Shown here: piece by piece, positions 22,946 through 29,795 of the stretch | Layout of the letters: each line of letters opens with the position of its first letter | How positions within the stretch are numbered: position 1 is the first letter of the stretch | Virus record (IMG/VR): IMGVR_UViG_3300046723_000326 | Coordinates: 1 to 51,420 of that record | Source of the DNA: a virus | Direction: 5' to 3' (one strand) | DNA length: 51,420 nt | Notes under the pieces: generated by a model | What the model was told of the DNA's origin: nothing | The model's input: the letters and a program-made list of their open reading frames with translations, nothing else | Database searches by the model: none | Made by a program: the position numbers and the translations under genes

Positions 22946-24977
22946 GCGCTACCAGAAGAACGCGGCGGCGGGGCAGCTTCCGCTGATCACACCCACCAGC
23001 ACGTGGATTCAACCAACAACGCTCCCTGACTTAAGAAGTCAGGGAACGTTGGCGCTCGACCTCGAGACGAAAGACGACGGCCTTGCATCCAATCGCGGGG
23101 CCGGTTGGGTCTACGATTCTGGGTACATCTGCGGTCTGGCTGTTGCGTGGTCAGAGGGGGAAAGTTATTTCCCCATCAGACACCCGGACACAGAGTGCTT
23201 TGATGAGGACGCGGTGCGTCGGTGGTATCTCGATCATACACGCTCCTGTCGGGTGGTCTATCATCGGGCCGTGTATGATCTAGGCTGGGCGAAGGCACAG
23301 TGGGATGCGCCGTACCCAGAGCGCATGGAAGACACGATCGTTGCCGACTTCATCAGGAATGAAAATGAGTTTGAATATAACCTCGACGCCGTAGCCAAGA
23401 GGCTAGGCGTCAAGGGTAAGGACGAAGCGGCGCTGCGGGACGCGGCCTCCGTGTACGGTGTGGACGCCAAGGCGGGTCTCTGGAGACTCCCGGCGCGGTA
23501 CGTGGGCGGCTATGCCAGCCAGGACGCAAGAGCCACGTATGACTGTCTGACACCGCTCACCAAGGTGATGGAGGAAGAGAATACGCTCGAGGCCTATCGC
23601 CTTGAGTGTGATCTTATTCCATTAATCGTGGAGATGCGACGTCGTGGCATTCGCATCAATATCCCATACTTCGAGCAACTCTCCGTCTCTCTTAAAAAGA
23701 AGAGAGACGAAGCGTTGGTAGAACTCGGTCGTCGGCTAGCTCTGGGTCGGCCAGCGGAGGTGAAGGAGCTAAACTCCAACCGCTACCTGACGACATGGTT
23801 TGATCGGGAGCAGATACCATACCCGAGAACCCTCGGGACAAAGAAGAATTCCGAGGGTTCTCCCTCGTTCGAGTCTGATTGGATGAAGAAGCGTGATCAT
23901 TGGCTCCCACAACTAGTTGTGAGAGCCAAGAAATACGAGCAGTTCGCCAGCAAGTTCTTAGATAACTACGTTCTAGGCTTCGCCCATCGTGGACGGCTGC
24001 ACTCAGAGATACACCAGACCAAGACGGATGATGGTGGGACGAAGACGACCCGGTTGGCGTACAGCGATCCTCCGCTCCAGCAGGCACCGTCGAGAGATGA
24101 GGAGTTGGGACCAGCCTTCAGGAAGGGATTCCAGCCTGAGGATGGTGAGGTGTGGGCCGCGCCCGACTATAATCAGCAAGAGTACCGGCTGATCGTTCAT
24201 TATGCAAATGTGTGTAGAGTTGCAGGGGCCGAACGGCCTCTGCAAATTTACACAGAGAACCCAAAGGCTGATTTCCATAACATCGTTGTGCAACTCACCG
24301 GACTAGTCCGGCGAGATGCAAAAGACGCGAACTTCGCAAAGGCGTATCGGGCAGGGGTGCCGAAGTTTGCGCTCATGATCGACAAGACCGAGGCCGAGGC
24401 GCGCGAGATATATGAGCGCTACGATGACGAGATGCCATTCGTCTCAAGGCTGGCAGAATTCTGCGACACGCGGGCTCAGCAGCGCGGCTATCTCATCATG
24501 CTCGACGGAGCGCGGGCGCACTTCCCCAAGTGGGAGCCGAGATGGATGGAGCGTGCGGCCCGAGATAAAGCATTTATCGAGGGACGTATGGTTCCGTGTG
24601 ATTATGAGACCGCTCAAAAGCGGACTCATGATAAGACTGATCCATGGTTCGGCTGCAAGCTACGGAGGGCGGATACCTACAAGGCGGGGAACAAGCTGAT
24701 CCAAGGTAGTGCGGCGCGACAGACCAAGCTGGCGATGCGCGGCCTGTGGCGCGAGGGGATTATACCACTCATCCAGATGCATGATGAGTTGAGCCTGAGC
24801 ACGTCTGACGAGCGCGTCGCGCTCCGTGCTCAGGCTATAATGGTAGATGCCGTGAAACTGGTAGTCCCGACCATCGTCGACCTAGAGTATGGAAAGACGT
24901 GGGGCGACGCGAAGGTAGTCAAGGACAAGAGTGGAAAGGTACTATATGATGCAAGCTGGAGCGCCGCTCATGGTTGA
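22935..24977 (+). CDS. polA: Family A DNA polymerase with 3'-5' exonuclease
   Basis: 680 residues from a TTG start with only a weak upstream GGGA. Exonuclease motifs: LDLETKD (Asp42, Glu44), YHRAVYDLGW and YASQDARATYD. Polymerase motifs: A = PDYNQQEYRL, B = RRDAKDANFAKAYRAG, C = MHDELSL. The exonuclease and polymerase cores are complete and there is no 5' nuclease domain, as in phage replicases. Motif B departs from the usual YG after the catalytic Lys and Phe: Tyr is kept but Gly is replaced by Arg (YRAG). This may matter if the enzyme handles modified thymidines. Confidence 0.93.
   Translation: MASKRYQKNAAAGQLPLITPTSTWIQPTTLPDLRSQGTLALDLETKDDGLASNRGAGWVYDSGYICGLAVAWSEGESYFPIRHPDTECFDEDAVRRWYLDHTRSCRVVYHRAVYDLGWAKAQWDAPYPERMEDTIVADFIRNENEFEYNLDAVAKRLGVKGKDEAALRDAASVYGVDAKAGLWRLPARYVGGYASQDARATYDCLTPLTKVMEEENTLEAYRLECDLIPLIVEMRRRGIRINIPYFEQLSVSLKKKRDEALVELGRRLALGRPAEVKELNSNRYLTTWFDREQIPYPRTLGTKKNSEGSPSFESDWMKKRDHWLPQLVVRAKKYEQFASKFLDNYVLGFAHRGRLHSEIHQTKTDDGGTKTTRLAYSDPPLQQAPSRDEELGPAFRKGFQPEDGEVWAAPDYNQQEYRLIVHYANVCRVAGAERPLQIYTENPKADFHNIVVQLTGLVRRDAKDANFAKAYRAGVPKFALMIDKTEAEAREIYERYDDEMPFVSRLAEFCDTRAQQRGYLIMLDGARAHFPKWEPRWMERAARDKAFIEGRMVPCDYETAQKRTHDKTDPWFGCKLRRADTYKAGNKLIQGSAARQTKLAMRGLWREGIIPLIQMHDELSLSTSDERVALRAQAIMVDAVKLVVPTIVDLEYGKTWGDAKVVKDKSGKVLYDASWSAAHG
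23023..23045. repeat. Perfect in-gene inverted repeat
   Basis: TCCCTGACTT / AAGTCAGGGA, 10-bp arms, 3-base loop, near the 5' end of the polymerase gene. Confidence 0.75.
23825..23862. repeat. Perfect 12-bp in-gene inverted repeat
   Basis: GAGAACCCTCGG / CCGAGGGTTCTC, 14-base loop, inside the polymerase gene. Confidence 0.8.
24220..24245. repeat. In-gene inverted repeat with one mismatch
   Basis: TTGCAGGGGCC pairs with GGCCTCTGCAA (11 bp, one mismatch), loop GAAC, in the polymerase gene. Confidence 0.65.
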
Positions 24978-25143
24978 TTTTCCACTTAGATGTTGCCCGC
25001 TGTGCGGAGTGAGGACGTCAGCCTTTGATCTTGTATTGACAGGTACCATCAAACAGGATGGAAGAGTATTCAAGGAAATCATAGGTACTCAGTGCTGCAA
25101 GTGCGACGGAAAATATGACATGGAAGGGAAAGTCATCGAATGA
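24970..25143 (+). CDS. Small zinc-ribbon protein
   Basis: 57 residues if started at ATG 24970, which overlaps the polymerase end by 8 bp; ATGs at 24946 and 24949 are alternatives. Two Cys pairs (CCPLCG and CCKC) about 36 residues apart indicate a zinc ribbon. Its stop overlaps the next ATG. Possibly a DNA- or RNA-binding accessory of the replication genes. Confidence 0.6.
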   Translation: MVDFPLRCCPLCGVRTSAFDLVLTGTIKQDGRVFKEIIGTQCCKCDGKYDMEGKVIE

Positions 25144-25862
25144 ATATCGTAGTTCTTGACACGGAGACCACCGGCTTCGAGCCGGGTGACGTCGTGGAGT
25201 TGGCGTATGTCCGGAAAGACTGGTCGTACTACACGTCGCTCGTGAAGCCGACGTGCCCGATTGAGATTCAGGCGATGGCCTCTCATCATATCACGGAGGA
25301 GATGGTCGTACCTTACCCGACGTTGGAACAGCAGCTCAGCGCGATTGACCTACGCGACGCTGAGTATATCGTCGCGCATAACGCCGCTTTCGACCGCAAG
25401 TTTCTTCCTCAACTTGTGGTCAAAAGATGGATCTGCACATGGCGCTGCGCGCTTCATCTGTGGAAGGATGCTCCCAGTCACTCCAATCAGGCGCTCCGCT
25501 ACTGGCTCAAGCTCGACGTAGGGGACTTACCGGCGGAAGCCGGAAGTACCTCACACCGCGCACTCTACGATGCGTGGGTGACGGCGAAACTGTTTGAGCG
25601 AGAGGTCGCTGAGGTTATCGCGACGTGCATGGCTCACGATGGGCCAGATACTACGAGAGAGCAGGCTGTCGAACTCATGTATAAGATGACGGGCGAGCCG
25701 GTCATTCTAAACAAGGTTCGTTTCGGGAAACACGAGGGGAAGCTGTGGTCGGAGGTCGAGCGAGGGTATCTTTCTTGGATCCTGAAGCAGAGCAACTTCG
25801 ACGAGGACACGATGCATACAGCAAGATTCTGGCTGAACAATGACCGTCCGGCACTACTATGA
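25140..25862 (+). CDS. DnaQ-superfamily exonuclease, ExoX-like
   Basis: 240 residues. DEDDh nuclease motifs: DTETTG (Asp7, Glu9), AHNAAFDRKFL and HRALYDAW. Residues about 195-235 (VRFGKHEGKLWSEVERGYLSWIL) match the small C-terminal domain of ExoX-type exonucleases. It degrades or trims 3' ends of single-stranded DNA and follows the polymerase directly, so it likely acts in replication, repair or host DNA turnover. Confidence 0.85.
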   Translation: MNIVVLDTETTGFEPGDVVELAYVRKDWSYYTSLVKPTCPIEIQAMASHHITEEMVVPYPTLEQQLSAIDLRDAEYIVAHNAAFDRKFLPQLVVKRWICTWRCALHLWKDAPSHSNQALRYWLKLDVGDLPAEAGSTSHRALYDAWVTAKLFEREVAEVIATCMAHDGPDTTREQAVELMYKMTGEPVILNKVRFGKHEGKLWSEVERGYLSWILKQSNFDEDTMHTARFWLNNDRPALL

Positions 25863-26067
25863 TAACATCAATCCACAACCGAACCAGAGAGGGCCGCTGC
25901 GGAGGCTGTGCGACGGCAACGTCTACGGGCAGAAGTGCATGTTCCGTCCGTATGTGACGCGCGACGGTCTGGACTACTGTCGTATTCATGATCCAGACCC
26001 AGAGGTAGCGGCGCGGCGCGCTGAGATGTACAGGAGGAGACGTGGCAAAGTCATTCATAGTAACTGA
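25840..26067 (+). CDS. Small Cys/His protein
   Basis: 75 residues, overlapping the exonuclease gene by 23 bp. Two Cys early (LCDGNVYGQKC) and Cys-X2-His (CRIHDPDPE) suggest one zinc site. The C-terminus is very basic (RRAEMYRRRRGK). Unrecognised; could bind nucleic acid. Confidence 0.5.
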   Translation: MTVRHYYDNINPQPNQRGPLRRLCDGNVYGQKCMFRPYVTRDGLDYCRIHDPDPEVAARRAEMYRRRRGKVIHSN

Positions 26068-26305
26068 TCACGCGAGACAGTGCATCAGCGTAATCTGTCC
26101 TGACTGGAAGCCGTCTGGGTACAACGTCTGGACTAACGACGTAGGTGAGCAGATTCGTCTCGCTTCCAACATGGAGTGGCTCCGTGGTCACGCGCCCGGT
26201 ACAGTGATTTATCTCGGTTGGGGATGGCGATCAAAGGTGAGGCCACACGATCTCCTCGAGTTCCGAGCGCGGGGCTACGTGGTCGAGGAATTGAAGAATG
26301 ATTGA
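26042..26305 (+). CDS. Hypothetical protein
   Basis: 87 residues from GTG with AGGAGG upstream, overlapping the previous gene by 26 bp. A compact alpha/beta pattern, with WLRGHAPGTVIYLGWGW in the middle and a C-terminal LLEFRARGYVVEEL. No family recognised. Confidence 0.5.
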   Translation: MAKSFIVTDHARQCISVICPDWKPSGYNVWTNDVGEQIRLASNMEWLRGHAPGTVIYLGWGWRSKVRPHDLLEFRARGYVVEELKND

Positions 26306-26786
26306 CGGTGGTCTCCGAGCGCTGTTTCGGCAGCACCTCCCCGCCTATCACTGGGTCTCGATTGAGACAGGGGGAACGGGGAGGGGCATACCTGACTCGG
26401 AGTACTGCGTCGGAGGGATGACGGCGTGGGTGGAGTATAAGGTGACGGACGGATGGGCCGTGACCTTGCGGCCCGAGCAGGTGGCTTGGATGCTACGTAG
26501 GAGCCGCGCTGGAGGTCGGGTATGGGTCGTCGTGCGGCGCAAGGCAGCGGCGGGGCCAAGGCGCGGCGGAGCTGTGGATGAGCTCTGGATTTTGCGGGGC
26601 ATGTTCGCGGATGAGATCCGTGAACAAGGTCTACCAAAAATTCAGTTACTGGAGATTGGTACAGACATAGACGCAGAATTCCCGCAGCATCACTATGTCG
26701 TGCGCGCGTGGGCTGGTGGACCAGCTCGTTGGAGTTGGGATCATATCGATGTAATACTGAGGAGTGAACATGCCCAGAACACCTGA
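26298..26786 (+). CDS. PD-(D/E)XK (VRR-NUC-like) nuclease
   Basis: 162 residues. The core GRGIPDSEY then AWVEYKVTDGW and LRPEQVAWM is the nuclease pattern IPD...WVEYK...LRPEQ of VRR-NUC-type phage endonucleases. The active site would use the Asp of IPD and Glu-Tyr-Lys. Probably a structure-selective DNA nuclease (junction resolution or host DNA cleavage). Its end overlaps the next gene by 17 bp. Confidence 0.7.
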   Translation: MIDGGLRALFRQHLPAYHWVSIETGGTGRGIPDSEYCVGGMTAWVEYKVTDGWAVTLRPEQVAWMLRRSRAGGRVWVVVRRKAAAGPRRGGAVDELWILRGMFADEIREQGLPKIQLLEIGTDIDAEFPQHHYVVRAWAGGPARWSWDHIDVILRSEHAQNT

Positions 26787-27138
26787 AGGATTCGTGGGTG
26801 TGGCCGTATCAGGATACGACCACAGCGCGGCGGTCGCCCAGCACGCAGTCGCGATGGCTGAGGAGCGACGAATCAAGTTGTCGCCGTGGGTTGCACCACG
26901 GAAGAAGGTAGTGACGGGATACGTCCCCGTCACTAAAAAGAAGAAGTGCGTTCCGACTGGGAAGCACGCGCGCGATGCGGCTGAGTTCGAGAAGATACGT
27001 GAGCGGGTGTGCGAGTTATACTTCAAGGATGAGATGCGCATCACAGATATAGCGTCGCTGCTGGAGCTGAGACGGACCTACGTCAGCACGGTGGTCGAGC
27101 GTCAGCGACAGAAGATGAAGGGGAAACGTCGTGGCTGA
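26770..27138 (+). CDS. Helix-turn-helix DNA-binding protein
   Basis: 122 residues from ATG 26770 (GAGGA six bases upstream; a GTG two codons earlier is too close). A basic middle (VTKKKKCVPTGKHARD) precedes a helix-turn-helix: VCELYFKDEMRITDIASLLELRRTYV by position 77-102, sigma-region-4/LuxR-like. It lies near the end of the rightward block and could switch on late genes. Function is inferred. Confidence 0.55.
   Translation: MPRTPEGFVGVAVSGYDHSAAVAQHAVAMAEERRIKLSPWVAPRKKVVTGYVPVTKKKKCVPTGKHARDAAEFEKIRERVCELYFKDEMRITDIASLLELRRTYVSTVVERQRQKMKGKRRG
26910..26934. repeat. Perfect in-gene inverted repeat
   Basis: AGTGACGGG / CCCGTCACT, 9-bp arms, 7-base loop, in the helix-turn-helix gene. Confidence 0.65.
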
Positions 27139-27532
27139 GAACTATCCTCTATGCACACGACGAAAGGTCGTCGTGCGCAAAGTTCCTGACGGTACGCGCG
27201 AGTTTGAAGGGGTGTGTTTCGGTGACTTGGCAGTCGGGAGACGAACAGGATCTGCCGACTATACCATCTTCCACGTGCCGAGTGGCTTCGCGCTGGCAGG
27301 GGCGGGAGCGGTGTTTCGGTATGAGCACATGGCGGTGAAGGCTATGATGGATTTATCCAAGATAAAGAACCGCTGGATATTCGACGACATTGAGGAATTT
27401 CGTACGCTGAAACTTGCGATTCAGACCGTGTGCGCCGTGAATGGTGGAGTAGAGGCCGCGCCGCACACTCTGCGAGCTGTCGATGAGTTCCGACAGAATC
27501 TAAACGGCTATGGCGCTCCAGACGACCTGTAA
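27131..27532 (+). CDS. Hypothetical protein, last gene of rightward early block
   Basis: 133 residues from a GTG overlapping the previous gene by 8 bp. Beta-rich first half (KVVVRKVPDGTREFEGVCFGD) and a helical second half. Not recognised. Downstream, a weak hairpin CCCA-TGGG before CTTTTT (27533-27557) and CTGCCAGT/ACTGGCAG (27559-27594) lie in the 100-bp convergent gap. Confidence 0.5.
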   Translation: MAENYPLCTRRKVVVRKVPDGTREFEGVCFGDLAVGRRTGSADYTIFHVPSGFALAGAGAVFRYEHMAVKAMMDLSKIKNRWIFDDIEEFRTLKLAIQTVCAVNGGVEAAPHTLRAVDEFRQNLNGYGAPDDL

Positions 27533-27631
27533 CCCATTGGTTTTATTGGGCTTTTTACTCTGCCAGTTGTGCTGGCCTACGCGCCTCACTGGCAGGCGGG
27601 TTTGTGGCCCATAGCCACATACCCGGCACAT

Positions 27632-27675
27632 TTCAAACGACCGTGTGCGGGGTCCCTGTGGGGCCTGTTTTTGTC
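27632..27675 (+). repeat. Repeated terminator-like block, copy 2
   Basis: Same arrangement as 10028-10072: TTCAAACGA, TGTGCGG, hairpin GGTCCC-TGT-GGGGCC (27651-27665) with one wobble pair, then GTTTTTGTC. It follows the rightward early block, so it would serve as its terminator, and at the same time it encodes the last 13 residues of the leftward gene that ends here. Confidence 0.6.
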
Positions 27676-27884
27676 GCAGCGGCGGCAAATTGCCGTCTAG
27701 CGGCGCGCAGTATCCTCATAACACATTGATGGACTCGTAGGCGTCCTGTTGGAGTGTTGGAGCCGAATACATCGCGTGAGTAACCTGAGAGATTGCTCAG
27801 CACTTCGTCCGGGCCGAACCCATCAGTCATCATAAGTTTGATGACTGAGGCTTCGATCCGGTCACGGTGTGCGTTCGTGTTCAC
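27633..27884 (-). CDS. Hypothetical small protein, last gene of leftward block
   Basis: 83 residues from GTG with AGGAGG five bases upstream and a GTGA overlap with the regulator gene, good evidence for a real gene. Helical, with IEASVIKLMMTDGF and VHQCVMRILRAARRQF. Its last residues (TKTGPTGTPHTVV) resemble the minus-strand reading at 10028-10072. Function unknown; may assist the regulator it is coupled to. Confidence 0.6.
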   Translation of the reverse strand: MNTNAHRDRIEASVIKLMMTDGFGPDEVLSNLSGYSRDVFGSNTPTGRLRVHQCVMRILRAARRQFAAAATKTGPTGTPHTVV

Positions 27885-28189
27885 GCTGCCTCCTGAAGCA
27901 TGTAGCCGAAGGTCTTCTTCATATCGATCAGAATGCTGATGGTTGCCAGCTTCGGGCGCAGCCGGGAGATATGAACGGCGATCGCATTGTGGTCGATGTC
28001 TTCCCGACCATACATCTCCATGCAGAGTTGCTGGTACGTCACCCGCTTGTTGAACTTGATATGACTCAGTACCTTGGCCTCGGTGCGGCTGATCTCGACC
28101 GAGTGACCTCTCCAGTGGGCGGAGTAGTCGGTGATCAGCAACTCCTCACTTGGAGGGATTTCCTGATTGCATGTGGGGCAGTTCATCAT
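27881..28189 (-). CDS. Winged-helix transcription regulator with zinc knuckle
   Basis: 102 residues with GGAG five bases upstream. CPTCNQEI at the N-terminus is half of a zinc site. Residues 33-98 follow the OmpR/PhoB-type winged helix: VEISRTEAKVLSHI, then QLCMEMYGREDIDHNAIAVHISRLRPKL, and the wing FGYML. No receiver domain, so it acts as a stand-alone DNA binder, probably of phage promoters. Confidence 0.75.
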   Translation of the reverse strand: MMNCPTCNQEIPPSEELLITDYSAHWRGHSVEISRTEAKVLSHIKFNKRVTYQQLCMEMYGREDIDHNAIAVHISRLRPKLATISILIDMKKTFGYMLQEAA

Positions 28190-28392
28190 TTTATCTCCAT
28201 AAGAAGGGTGACGTTCTTGATCATGATTTTCTGGGCGCTGTGATAGTTTTTGGTGATTGTTGATGCTTGAGTCTTTGTTTGAGCATAGACGAGCATCGCA
28301 TCATGCTTATCGTAGTATCCTCCTTCCGTTACCTGATCCGCATGTTGATAACCTCCGTTCTTGATTTTGAATGCAACTCGGTAAGCATTCAT
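28186..28392 (-). CDS. Hypothetical small protein
   Basis: 68 residues, ATGA-coupled on both sides. Begins with two strands (YRVAFKIKNGGYQHADQVTEGG) and ends in a helix and strand. Basic. Not recognised. Confidence 0.5.
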   Translation of the reverse strand: MNAYRVAFKIKNGGYQHADQVTEGGYYDKHDAMLVYAQTKTQASTITKNYHSAQKIMIKNVTLLMEIK

Positions 28393-29123
28393 CGTAATTG
28401 ATTCCTTCCTGTCTGTGTACCGACCTGCGGTCTTAGGCTGACGCTGTTGGCGGCGTGAGCGCCGGCGATGGAGTGGTGGTTGAACGACGATCCTGCGCGC
28501 TTGGTGAACTTGAGACTGAACTTCTCCTTGGCGTGGTCTTCACAGAGTTGCAGTTCAGTTCTATACAGTGCTGGCAAATTCGACGAGTTCACGGAGGGTG
28601 AACTCATGGGCTTGGTCTGTTCCTGGAACATCTCGCGTATGCGGACTGCGAGGCGCTCGCCACACCCCCGCTCGAAACCCAGACGCAGAGCGCGCGGTGA
28701 GTCGTCGGACATGTGAGCCTCGCGCTCTGCGTATTGCCGAGCCAGACGCAGCGTGGTCTTCTCGAGGTAGTCGTACATATCACGGCAGGAGGCGACGTTG
28801 TGTGGCCGACCGACGACCATTCGTCCCGTTCTGAATTTTCCCTTCACGGAAAACTCGGACCTGAAAGAATAGCAGAAGTACAGCTTCTCGATCGCGCGGA
28901 ACAGATTCATGCGCCACGGATCGGAGTACATCATCGGGAATTCTTGATGCTCGACCGGGTCGTCGCGCTCGGCCTCAGGTACGTCGGCCATGGACAGACC
29001 ATGCTCGGCCAACAGTGCTTGGACCTTCGATGCGAAGGCGAGTGCCTCCGCCTCCGTGACGCCGCTGTCCTCCGCCATAGCGTGCAGCTTCCGGATCTTT
29101 TCAAGCAGCGCATCATTCTTCAT
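28389..29123 (-). CDS. DUF2786-type protein
   Basis: 244 residues from ATG 29123 with GAGGAG upstream. The N-terminal 40 residues (LLEKIRKLHAMAEDSGVTEAEALAFASKVQALLAEHGL) carry the DUF2786 pattern KI.KL...A....EAE.A..K...L; stated here by pattern rather than residue run. The central part has a conserved WRMNLFRAIEKLYF...VVGRPHNV. Common in phages and plasmids; function unknown. Confidence 0.7.
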   Translation of the reverse strand: MKNDALLEKIRKLHAMAEDSGVTEAEALAFASKVQALLAEHGLSMADVPEAERDDPVEHQEFPMMYSDPWRMNLFRAIEKLYFCYSFRSEFSVKGKFRTGRMVVGRPHNVASCRDMYDYLEKTTLRLARQYAEREAHMSDDSPRALRLGFERGCGERLAVRIREMFQEQTKPMSSPSVNSSNLPALYRTELQLCEDHAKEKFSLKFTKRAGSSFNHHSIAGAHAANSVSLRPQVGTQTGRNQLR

Positions 29124-29538
29124 GATACGCTCCTCGCATAGCGACGGACCAGTCGACCTCGCCGGTCTCAATGAGTTTGGCGACGACGTCTGCGGCTCGC
29201 TCCGGAGTAATCTTCCTCCACTTATTTAATGGAATTTCATAGTCGCTGTTGGTCGAATGCATCCAGAATAGTGCATGTGATCGGAGACCAAGCAAATCGG
29301 CAGCATTTTCACGATCACCCATGTTACAACCATCACCGAACAGGAGATTGGTCAGTCCGACAATGCAGCCCGCCGATCCACAGTGTTGAACGGTGAACCC
29401 GGATTTGTTATATCCGGTGACATATGGAGTAATCGAGTCTGACTCATTCCAGAATTGGTTCATGTCGAGAACAAACTTCTCTGGAAAGTTACGCGTCCGG
29501 AGCGTCTGCTCTAGTATCTTCAGTCTTGGGATATTCAT
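29113..29538 (-). CDS. Conserved phage protein of the FDM..W....CGT..C..G type
   Basis: 141 residues from ATG 29538 with AGGAGA upstream. FVLDMNQFWN followed by QHCGSAGCIVGLTNLLFG resembles a widespread small phage family whose core is FdM..W.....CGT.aCi.G. The C-terminal part is helical with TPERAADVVAKLIETGE. Function unknown. First gene after the 29.57-kb promoter. Confidence 0.55.
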   Translation of the reverse strand: MNIPRLKILEQTLRTRNFPEKFVLDMNQFWNESDSITPYVTGYNKSGFTVQHCGSAGCIVGLTNLLFGDGCNMGDRENAADLLGLRSHALFWMHSTNSDYEIPLNKWRKITPERAADVVAKLIETGEVDWSVAMRGAYHEE

Positions 29539-29562
29539 GGTTTCTCCTGTCATTGTAACAAC

Positions 29563-29592
29563 AGTGTAACATAGGTGGACAGGGTCAGGCAA
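29563..29592 (-). promoter_or_regulatory. Leftward promoter, TTGCCT-18-TACACT
   Basis: Read leftward: TTGCCT (29592-29587), 18-bp spacer, TACACT (29568-29563), 25 bp before the start of the 141-aa gene. Identical hexamers and spacing occur at 43099-43128. Confidence 0.6.
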
Positions 29593-29595
29593 GCC

Positions 29596-29619
29596 ATCAC
29601 GTCCTACTTAGGACGTGAT
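29596..29619. repeat. Perfect 10-bp hairpin at a gene end
   Basis: ATCACGTCCT / AGGACGTGAT with loop ACTT, at the 3' end of the 63-aa gene, just upstream of the leftward promoter. No T-run on either side, so not a standard terminator. Confidence 0.75.
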
Positions 29620-29795
29620 AGTTTGTGTGTTTTCCTGCGTTCTGCTCTGGACCTATTGTCGATGAACACCTCGACGAAGTCTGCGTCACACCACTTGATG
29701 AGACCGCGCCTCGGAAGATTCTTATCTTCCGAGACTACGGGAACGATATCATCTACCCGAAAGGTATGACCTGGACGATATAGACGGAGTATCAT
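29604..29795 (-). CDS. Hypothetical protein coupled to sulfatase
   Basis: 63 residues starting in the ATGA overlap with the sulfatase stop; there is no separate ribosome site. Begins MILRLYRPGHTFRVDD and is beta-rich with a very basic end (RSRAERRKTHKLSRPK). Real status is likely because of the coupling but not certain. Confidence 0.45.
   Translation of the reverse strand: MILRLYRPGHTFRVDDIVPVVSEDKNLPRRGLIKWCDADFVEVFIDNRSRAERRKTHKLSRPK

Noticed and set aside
27500-27688. A minus-strand frame with CRVCGYGPQ across the convergent gap
   Set aside because: It has no ribosome site, overlaps both neighbouring genes, and its Cys pair may be chance; the 83-aa gene in another frame is better supported.
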